From contig NW_004451652.1 of the NCBI RefSeq assembly GCF_000321225.1, forward strand, positions 401,102 through 465,101: a stretch of DNA of 64,000 bases, written 5' to 3'. The notes beneath the pieces were generated by a model. That model ran no database searches. It was not told where the DNA came from and was given only the letters and a program-made list of their open reading frames with translations. Each line of letters begins with the position of its first letter. The stretch's first letter is position 1. Below, one piece after another: positions 56,422 to 64,000 of this stretch. A program made the position numbers and the translations under genes. The DNA is from Odobenus rosmarus divergens. Its lineage: Eukaryota; Chordata; Mammalia; Carnivora; Odobenidae.

Positions 56422-56436
56422 TGAGCCAAACTTCTT

Positions 56437-56939
56437 GTGAAAACATTTCTCACTCTGTTTTTGTTGTCATCAAGTAGAATGGAAGCAGTAGCTAGAAGGA
56501 GATCTGGAAAAGGGCCAGGTTGATAAGTGGGAAGGTCACTGGAGATCAAGGCCTTCCCTAAGCATCATTGCTGAAGACAGAACAGTCTTCTTTGGTATTT
56601 CCCCAGCTAGGATTAATAACTTAGTTCATATCCTACCTCCTCAGGCCTAGAAACAATCCCTAGCCTTTTCTTTCTACCAGTACATTCTCTTTTTACCTGT
56701 TAATACATTATCTCAATGAGGTATCCTCCTATATAGAGGATCTGATTAGTGAATTCACACTAGTAAGTTAATAATAACTGCTAAGAGCCAAGCATGTTGT
56801 TACTTTCTTAGAAGGATATTGCATCTTAGAGATGACGCTTTGATTCAACAGAACAAATGTTTAATGACAGAATTTTATGAAGGCCGAAGAGATGATGATA
56901 TTTTGTAGATGACTTGGTTATAACCTAACCAGCACAAGA
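56437..56939. other. Anonymous sequence
   Basis: No gene or recognised repeat is seen. Confidence 0.45.
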
Positions 56940-57228
56940 AAATTATGAAAAATGCTATTAATTAAAAAAAATAAGAGAAATTTACAAAAATCAATAACTT
57001 TCTTATATGCAATTTATATCTATCTAAAAGATATAATGAAGAGAGGGCATGGGATATTCTTTATTGAATAACAAAAAAGAAAGCCTTATAACATATCAAA
57101 TAATAACCCTCCAAATTTGTGTGGCTTATGAATAAAATTACAATAATGTATTGAGAGGTATAAAAGAAAAGTTGAATTTGCAGTTTTGTACAGGAATACT
57201 GCTTTTGTTTCTAAAGAGGTCAATTCTT

Positions 57229-57742
57229 TTTTTAACTTTTAATTTAAGTAGTTGACAAATACTATATTAGTTTCAGATGTACAGCACAGTGATTCAACAA
57301 TTATATGCATTATGAAATGCTCACCAGAATAAGTATAGTTACCTTTTGTCACCATACAAAGTTATTATAATCCTATTGACTATATTACCTATGCTATATT
57401 TATGGTCCCTGTGACTTATTTACTATATAACTGGAAGTTTGTACCCCCTAATCTCCTTCACCTATTTCCCTATCCCTGTGCCCCTCTCCCCTCTGGCAAC
57501 CACCAGTTTATTCCTTGTATTTATTAGTCAGTTTCTGTTTTTGTTTTTGTTTTTGTTTTATTTGTTTGTTTTGTTTTTTAGATTCCACTTGTAAATGGAA
57601 TCATATGGTGTTTGGCTTTCTTTGTCTGGCTTATTTCACTTAACATAATACCCTCTAGGTCCATCCATGTTGTCCCAAATGGCACGATTTCATTTTTTTT
57701 AATGGCTGAATAATATTCCATTGTGTATGTATGTTGTGTGTA

Positions 57743-57789
<47 letters not shown>

Positions 57790-57835
57790 CACATCTTCTT
57801 TATAAGGTCCTATATATAAGGACCTCCTTTATAAG
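57229..57835 (-). mobile_element. L1 LINE 3' part with TSD, inserted in old L1
   Basis: Antisense L1 3' UTR and ORF2 C-terminus; the minus-strand frame at 57578-57787 contains the L1 signature YYSAIKKNEIVPFGTTWMDL. The TSD GAGGTCAATTCTT lies at 57216-57228 and 57836-57848. A (TG)n(TA)n microsatellite (about 57735-57784) and a hairpin at 57820-57840 lie at its 5' (right) side. Confidence 0.93.
57735..57784. repeat. (TG)n(TA)n microsatellite
   Basis: TG units followed by about 13 TA units, within the L1. Confidence 0.92.
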
Positions 57836-57841
57836 GAGGTC
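57821..57841. repeat. 9-bp stem hairpin at the L1 5' junction
   Basis: GACCTCCTT, loop TAT, AAGGAGGTC: a perfect inverted repeat that overlaps the right TSD copy. A second, overlapping inverted repeat (AGGTCC...GGACCT) lies just left of it. Confidence 0.85.
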
Positions 57842-58234
57842 AATTCTTACTAAATTATTTTTTGAAATCACAATATAATTACTAATAGGATTCTTTTCTT
57901 GAGTGGGTATGGGACTTGATGCAAAATTCTGAACTTCATTTGGAAAGATGAGATTAGCTAAAAATGTTCTGAAGAAAAATATAAAAAGGAGGAATTTGCC
58001 TAAAAATGCATAACTATTGTGATTAAAATATTGCAGTAGTGTGAGAGTAGATTGACAGAGTAATAGATCAGAATAAATAATCAGCCTAGAATAGATAAAT
58101 AGATAGATAGACATCCTACTGAGTATTCACAGTTCATTCATAGCAATCACAAGGGACTCATGCCTGAAGACTTCCCTTAACTCAGCAACTTATCAAGATG
58201 AATCCTGACTAATGGCATTTTTGTTTACCAACTG

Positions 58235-58690
58235 GAGCAGAAGCCATCAGTTCCTATCCAAATCCCCTAGGCCTCCGTGTTGTAGTATACCGTCCCCCCA
58301 TCTCCCCCCCAAACCTATGCTCCCTCATCTGGCTGCTAAAGCCAGGTCTGCCTCCAGAGGCCTCTGGAAGTGCTGGAGAGTTAGCACCACAGCTAGTAGC
58401 TTTCAACCTAGACTGACTGAGGTTGCTGCATAAAATCTCCAGTTCCCTCCTCCCTAGTGTGGACACCCTAGAGGAAGGAGATCTACACTGACTCAAGCTT
58501 AAATTCCAGTTGCCCACAGTGGTAAAGAGTTTGATACAACATTCCTTATTGGTCATTTTCCATTTCTGTTTGTATTTCCCATTTCCCTATCAGTATTTTC
58601 TCAGATCACCTCCCAAATAAATTACTTCCACTTGAATCTTCAGAGGTGGAGGCAGCAGCTTCTGGAGGAGTCCAAATTAACCCACCAGCT
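58235..58690 (+). mobile_element. Candidate MaLR/ERVL-type LTR
   Basis: A GC-richer block ending 'cctcccaaataaattacttccacttgaatc', 'cagcagcttctggaggagtccaaattaa', typical of LTR 3' ends. Frames at 58212-58433 and 58254-58556 oppose each other inside it and are not genes. Confidence 0.55.
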
Positions 58691-58979
58691 AAGATTACAG
58701 TTGCTGGTTATACGGCTTCTCAGACCAGGGTTGCATAGACGAAGGGTATAATTTTCTAGAATATACGATGCTATGTTATAGGTGCTACCATCATATTGCA
58801 CAACATGGGGACATGGATGGTTTATTATTTTTCCTATTTTTCTTTTTGGAGTTACTATATTCTTGAGAGATTTTTAATTTAGAGTGCAGGTATTTTCTGC
58901 ACAAAATAATGTTTTCAAATTCCCCATAATTTAAATTTATAAGCAAGAATGCATCTTCAGTTTGTGTGGTTGCAATCAA
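58691..58979. other. Unassigned sequence inside the broken L1
   Basis: It lies between the LTR-like block and the resumed L1. No named family is recognised. Confidence 0.4.
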
Positions 58980-59384
58980 TTCAATATTAGGAAAAGAAAG
59001 AATTATACAATAAATGGTGCCAGTACAATTAGTATGGGGTGAAATTCAAGTTATCCCTAACCTCATAATAAAAACAAAAATAAATAGCAAATTCGTCCAT
59101 AAATTAAATGTAAATAAAAGAAAAAATACTCTAAGCGACTGGAAAATACTGCAGAATATCTTGTCTTGAAGTGGGAAATGACTTCCCAACCAAAAAAACA
59201 GTGAAGGAAACTGCACTGTTAGATATTACTACATAAAAATGAAATATTTCTGTATTGCAATTAATATAAATGAAACTAAGAGGAAAATTATAGAGTGGGG
59301 AGATAAGAAGTTTTGGCAAGGGGTGCTAAAACACAATATTAACGTTAGGGACTTTAGGGAGCCAGAAATGGATGAATTCACTGG

Positions 59385-59800
59385 TTTAAGATTTGGCTCT
59401 GTTTTCTAGCTGTGTGACCTTGGGCAACAAATTAATCCTGATCAGTCCCTATTTTGTTGTTTTTTTTTTTAAAGATTTTATTTATTTATTCATGAGAGAC
59501 AGAGGGAGAGAGAGAGAGAGAGGGAGAAGCAGAGGGAGAAGCAGGCTCCCAAGGAGCAGGGAGCCCGATGCGGGACTCGATTCCAGGACCCTGGGATCAT
59601 GACCTGAGCCGAAGGCAGACGCTTAACCATCTGAGCCACCCAGGCGCCCTCAGTCCCTATTTTCTTATCTGCTAAAGAGAGATAACAATATATTTACTCG
59701 TAAGGTTGTTTTGAATATTAAATGAGATTATCTAGATAAAGTATTTGCAGAATGCCTGAAATATGTTAAGAGTTCAATGAAGTCTAAGTATTATTGTCTT
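59385..59800 (+). mobile_element. MIR SINE interrupted by a Can-SINE
   Basis: Sense MIR: 'ctagctgtgtgaccttgggcaacaaatta' left of the SINE, and 'tttcttatctgctaaagagagataacaata', 'gtaaggttgttttgaatattaaatgag', 'gcagaatgcctgaaatatg' right of it. Confidence 0.88.
59456..59649 (-). mobile_element. Can-SINE (SINEC), young-looking, inside MIR
   Basis: Minus-strand copy of the same subtype as the one at 56248 ('attcatgagaga', 'cccaaggagcagggagcccgatgcggg'). The TSD is perfect, 14 bp (TCAGTCCCTATTTT), at 59442-59455 and 59650-59663. Confidence 0.97.
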
Positions 59801-59924
59801 TAAAATTGGTCTACATTTTTTTATAGTGAATACTTATAATGCTATTTTTTTAAAAGATGAACATGACAGAGAGAAGTAAAAAAAAGGACATGAACAATTT
59901 ACAAAATAAAGAGATTGAAATGAT

Positions 59925-60080
59925 TAAGTGCCAGGCATTTAGTCTAAGCACTTTACATGTATTTGTTATTTTAATACAACCTTGTAAGATAGGCACTATA
60001 GTTATTTTCATGTTTATGAGATGAGGAAACTGAGGCACAGAGGGGTTGAGGAACTTGCCAGTGGTCATGCATCTAGTATT
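59925..60080 (-). mobile_element. MIR SINE
   Basis: Antisense MIR: 'gtgccaggcatttagtctaagcactttacatg', 'ttgtaagataggcactatagttattttc', 'gaggaaactgaggcacagaggggttgaggaacttgcc'. Confidence 0.92.
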
Positions 60081-61269
60081 ACATATATATTTCTCAAGGA
60101 GTTTCAGTGATTATCAAAAAAAAAAAATGTGATTTGAAAGTTCCTTTACCTAATTTGGAGTACCAAAAAACTTTTAATTATTTTTGTAATCACTTTATTA
60201 TTGATAATATATTAAATACTTTTCAATGGAAATTGGTTATTTCCTTTTGTCCTCACCAGACATGGGCAGAGTGTAAAAATTAAATTTGGTTGAGTGACTT
60301 GAGTCATTCTATTTTATCTACTTTCTCCGACTCAAAAAGCTGAAAGTATCTGGTGTTTGTGGAGAAGGGAACTGGGTGACTGGGACAGGAGAGGGAGGAC
60401 AACTCTCAGTAACTTAATAAAAAATTTTTCAAATAATAGTCTTGAGTAGAAAAATTATTTTTGATGAAACTCATAAAATAGAAAGCTGACAACTTAAAGG
60501 TCAGAAAAAAAAGAGAAATTAGGTAAGGAAAATTAATCTACTCACAGAAGTCTCAAGTTTAGGTGTAGATGACAGCAACAGTCTTTGAGTCCAGGGAGCT
60601 CAACAGCATTGAGAGCCTTCTGGAATCCTTAAAGACCTGTCATTATTCTCACCAGCCAGGACAGCAAAGCTGAGAGTCAACATTGGAGGTGGTGGAAATG
60701 GGGTGTCAAATGGGAAATTACCTTCATATAATAGAAGCCTACAAGTATCCAATCAGAGAAGCTTTCCCATAGGTCACAGAAAGACTCAGAGACTAAACTA
60801 AAATTATTAAAGCTCATGGTTTTTTCAATCAACATAAAGCAAAGAGTAAGAAGCAAGAAAAGAGATGGGGTAGGTCTACACTTACGAAAGGGTAGAGAGT
60901 CAGAAGGACCACACTATTTAATTTCTATGTTATACAGGGCTACTATGTCTCATCTTTCTCTCTGCCATATCAGCTATCCCCACAGTCCGTGTGATTAAAA
61001 GGACCAGAATTGAGAGTGAACAAGGAACTGAGCGGATGGAAGGTGCCTGGAGTCAAATTCTTGAGCTATAGGAGAGACACAGGGGCAAGGATGCCTTGCC
61101 ACAGCTCTAGCTTGCCCGTTAGTTTGACTAAGCAGTGGTAGATTTTATCTGCTTGTCTCAGGCAGAGGACACATGAGTCAAAATGAGTGTTGCCAATAGA
61201 TGGAGGGTCATTAAAAATCTCATGAATATTTAGCATCTCTTTTGCCTCATAAATATTTAGTAGAATGTT
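60081..61269. other. Anonymous sequence
   Basis: No gene or recognised repeat is seen in about 1.2 kb. The frame at 60816-60998 is featureless. Confidence 0.5.
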
Positions 61270-61284
61270 AAGATTTGGTGTGTC

Positions 61285-61474
61285 GGGCGCCTGGGTGGCT
61301 CAGTTGGTTAAGCGACTGCCTTCGGCTCAGGTCATGATCCTGGAGTCCCGGGATCGAGTCCCGCATCGGGCTCCCTGCTCAGCGGGGAGTCTGCTTCTCC
61401 CTCTCCTGCTCCCCCCTCTTGTGCTCTCTCTCTCTCTCTCAAATAAATAAATAAAATCTTAAAAAAAAAAAAAA
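61285..61474 (+). mobile_element. Can-SINE (SINEC), youngest-looking copy
   Basis: Head GGGCGCCTGGGTGGCTCAG, intact A box 'tggctcagttgg' and B-box region 'gggatcgagtccc', 'agcggggagtctgcttctccc', pure (CT)n, AATAAATAAATAAAATCTT and a 16-A tail. The TSD is perfect, 15 bp (AAGATTTGGTGTGTC), at 61270-61284 and 61475-61489. Confidence 0.98.
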
Positions 61475-61489
61475 AAGATTTGGTGTGTC

Positions 61490-61956
61490 ATGTGCCATAC
61501 TAATATTTGATTCCTTTGATTTTTCCATTTCCACCTATGTTTATCACTAGTGGTCTGTTTACTTTATTTATGTCTAACATATTCACATGTTATTAACTTA
61601 GTATTTGTGCTTAACACATTATGGGTTTTTCTTGTGTCTCACAAGCTACTTTTATACTTACTATCTATATTTAATGTTTCTTATGAGTTTTATTGATTCC
61701 ATTTGCTTTTCCTGTCTTCTATAGGAGATCTGAATATTCTCAAATAATACAGCAAACACACCTTACAAAGGGGAGGTGTGAATAGGGACAAAGAAGGATC
61801 AGGGGTTATATAGAGTGAAGACTTCTGTGTGTTTGTGGAGATAGTTCCTTGGTGTGGTATGGCCCTATAGAACCTGGCAAAAAGTGAACAAGGTACTCTT
61901 CTTCTTTCTGGGTATTTCCTGCATTCCCTCTTAGCTCGAATACTCTAGACCGTTTA
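61490..61956. other. Anonymous sequence
   Basis: No gene or recognised repeat is seen. Confidence 0.5.
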
Positions 61957-61958
61957 TA

Positions 61959-62429
61959 CAGCAGTCCCCCCTTATCTGCGGTTTTGCCTTCTGTGGTTTC
62001 AGTTACCCGTGGTCAACCACAGTCCGGAAGCAGATGATCCTCCTTTTGACTTATCCTCAGGTCAGTAGTACCTAGGGCTACGCCACAATGCCTTTATCAT
62101 TCATTTCACTTTGTCTCATCATGTAGGGGTTTTATCATCTGGCATCATCACTAGAAGAAGAGTGAGTGCAGTATAATAAGAGATTTTGAGAGAGAAACCA
62201 CATTCACAGAATTTTTATTAGAATATATTATTACAATAATTCTATTATTTATTATTAATTATTATTGTTAATCTATTACTGTGCCAGAATTTATAAATTA
62301 AACTTTATCGTAAATATGTATGTATAGGGAAAACAGTGTATATATAGGGTTCAGTACTGTCCCCCGTCTCAGGCATCCACTGGGGATCTTAGTCACCTGA
62401 GGGTGAGGTGGGGGCGGGGGTGACTAATG
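61959..62429 (+). mobile_element. MER2/Tigger-type non-autonomous DNA transposon
   Basis: The left terminal inverted repeat CAGCAGTCCCCCCTTATCTG is followed by 'ggtttcagttacccgtggtcaaccacagtcc', an interior with 'aagaagagtgagtgcagtataataagagattttgagagag', and 'tagggttcagtactgtcccccgtctcaggcatccactgggg'. The right terminus GGGGGTGACTAATG is a degraded complement of the left. TA dinucleotides flank both ends (61957-61958, 62430-62431), as expected for pogo/Tc1-mariner-type insertion. It encodes no transposase. Confidence 0.92.
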
Positions 62430-62431
62430 TA

Positions 62432-64000
62432 CGGGTTTTCATGGATGATTTATAAACAGGTGCTGAAGGATATTCTTCATATAGCTGTATACTTTGAAAG
62501 CATTCCTTTTATAAACTGTCTTATGCTGTTTATTCTTCTACCATCACATCTTTACTAAAACTAATAAATTGTTTATTTTAGGTTGATAAGTCTTAACTAG
62601 AAAAACATACCAAAAATCAGAGTATCAGAGGATAGAAGAAAGGGGAATACACAGACATTCTCAGGCAGATGGCTCCTAAATTATTCAAAATAGAATTAAG
62701 ACTTGCACACAGAATTTGATTGTGGGTAATGTATAAAATTGGGATTCATCAAGTATCCTACTCTATAATTCCTACTGCATTCAACTTGTATTTGTATTTC
62801 AAAGCATACGTTTGATTTTGACCATTGAGTACTATAAATTCCAGCTGAATTTTAATTAGCTGAGTTCTAATATTATAAGGGAGAAAAATCCCCACTATCA
62901 TTTACAGTATAAGACTTTATTCTTTGTTTTTCATCTTGGATCATGGAAATCACCAAAGTTTTACTGTGGACTCTTAAGATTCTGATCTGAGTGGGGGTAG
63001 TCCTTGTCCAATATTTGGCAGTTTCTATTTCCCAGGCAATTACTCTGTACTCTGTCCGTCACACTAAGACAAATAAATTTTAGAAAGGAATATTTAACAA
63101 TTTGCAATTCTTTACCCAGGTAATTTAATCATCTGGAGACCGTTATTAAGGCCCAAACTGAAAATGTCCACTTGCATAGGTGGCTAAATACTTCCATGAA
63201 AACAGGTGCCAGTTTCATCACAGGAAATCTTGACTGGGCCAAAAGTTGCACTGTTCTGAGCTCCCATACGGTTTTAATTCTAAAAGCTAGCTTTAACCGT
63301 TATTTTTCATTTTTAATTTTTAATGAAAGCCATTTGACTACATTTTAAATGGGTTTTGGTTTTCTATTCAAAGATTATGAGAAAATATTAAAAATAATTT
63401 TTACAAATTAAGGATATTTCACACTTGTTTGATAATGAAAAGAGTTGTGTGAAACTATTCAAGACAGTGTTAAATTGAGGTTAACAATATTTATGTGACC
63501 ATATATTTTAGTATTTCTCTATTGAATAGCACCTTTCCGTAGGTAGAAGGAAGCTGAGTGTGTGTCTGGGGTGGGGGACTACAAAGAAATAGAGATTTTA
63601 ATAAAAGAAAGAATAAGCATGTATAGGACGTTATATGTAATTTAAATTTAGATATGTCAAATAGGTTTTATTTTTACATCCCCTACAAATATTAACACAG
63701 TGTTTCTCATATGGTACTTATTGAGTGAATAAATGTAACATTTTATCTTATTCTTTTATATATATTTTTACAAAGGACTTTCAGAGAAACAGGAGGTTCT
63801 TTTTATCTTTGCAGTTCCACCAAAAATAAAGGAGCACAGTCTTCCATAATTGTTCCAAGAGCAGTAAGGGTGGGCGGAGGATTATCTACGAGCATAACAT
63901 TACTGGAATCTCCCCAGAGCTAGAACTAGAAATTCCCTGTATTATTTTACGAGGAGAAAAATACCGATTGTAATACTCAAATATTATGCCACCCTGCCTC
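62432..64000. other. Anonymous AT-rich sequence to window end
   Basis: No gene is recognised. A weak L2/MIR-like 3' end ('cacagtgtttctcatatggtacttattgagtgaataaatg', about 63695-63735) is possible. Confidence 0.45.

Larger units (their letters stand above)
56940..59330 (+). mobile_element. Old L1 LINE ORF2, broken by a younger L1 and an LTR
   Basis: Sense L1 ORF2 similarity appears in three pieces in consensus order: 56940-57228 (up to 'aaagaggtcaattctt'), 57849-58115 ('aaattattttttgaaatcacaatat', 'cttcatttggaaagatgag', 'gattgacagagtaatagatcagaataaat') and 58980-59330 ('aataaatggtgccagtacaattag', 'tgacttcccaaccaaaaaaac'). The gaps are the young L1 and an LTR-containing block. It is decayed. 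Confidence 0.7.

Noticed and set aside
61285..61440. tRNA gene suggested by A- and B-box-like motifs
   Set aside because: These are the internal pol III promoter boxes of tRNA-derived Can-SINEs, followed by the SINE body and A-tail, with no tRNA cloverleaf 3' half.
1..64000. CRISPR array, operon or prokaryotic defence system
   Set aside because: There are no regularly spaced identical repeats with unique spacers and no dense long reading frames. The repeat content is wholly mammalian.

Overview
This window looks like non-coding mammalian nuclear DNA from a carnivore. The main evidence is about twenty tRNA-Lys-derived Can-SINE (SINEC) copies. Each has the head GGGCGCCTGGGTGGCTCAG or its reverse complement, a CT-rich 3' region, an AATAAAT-type tail and usually a target-site duplication (TSD). 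Can-SINEs are restricted to Carnivora. These copies, and the carnivore-type L1 3' ends at 14.8-15.3 kb and 44.6 kb, resemble those I know from arctoid caniforms (seals, bears, mustelids) more than the dog-specific SINEC_Cf type. The species is an inference.

I found no host protein-coding exon, functional RNA gene, CRISPR array or operon-like structure. The open reading frames are short (up to 136 codons). Most lie wholly or partly in L1, SINE or low-complexity sequence, or are isolated AT-rich frames with no family I recognise. The window is best read as an intergenic or deep-intronic region made of layered transposon insertions.

Layout. 0-7 kb: L1 ORF2 remnant at the left edge, L2, MIR and two MaLR-type LTRs, then an L2 that took a U2 snRNA fragment which was itself split by a SINE. 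7-10 kb: old antisense L1 cut by SINEs. 10-17 kb: mostly anonymous sequence, then an antisense L1 carrying an LTR fragment, then a composite of L1 3' ends inside one TSD pair. 17-25 kb: SINEs, a MaLR LTR, MIRs, a long antisense L1, a diverged ~387-bp duplication with protein-like similarity, and L2. 25-33 kb: L2, a MaLR LTR holding a 25-bp tailless SINE head, a double hairpin, and an L2 interrupted by L1. 33-47 kb: L1, SINEs, an L1 interrupted by an LTR, candidate LTRs, hAT/MER5-like remnants, a polypyrimidine tract. 47-54 kb: L1, L2, MaLR and ERV-type LTRs, and two SINEs at one repeatedly used target. 54-64 kb: a SINE-dense block, an old L1 ORF2 interrupted by a younger L1 and an LTR, a MIR interrupted by a SINE, and a MER2/Tigger element.

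The content of biological interest is the retrotransposition record: nested insertions that give relative ages, two tailless 3'-truncated retro-insertions, repeated use of one target, and recent-looking SINEs usable as presence/absence markers. I see no undescribed functional system and do not claim one. Family names below come from remembered consensus sequences, not a database search. Boundaries without a visible TSD are accurate to roughly 10-30 bases.
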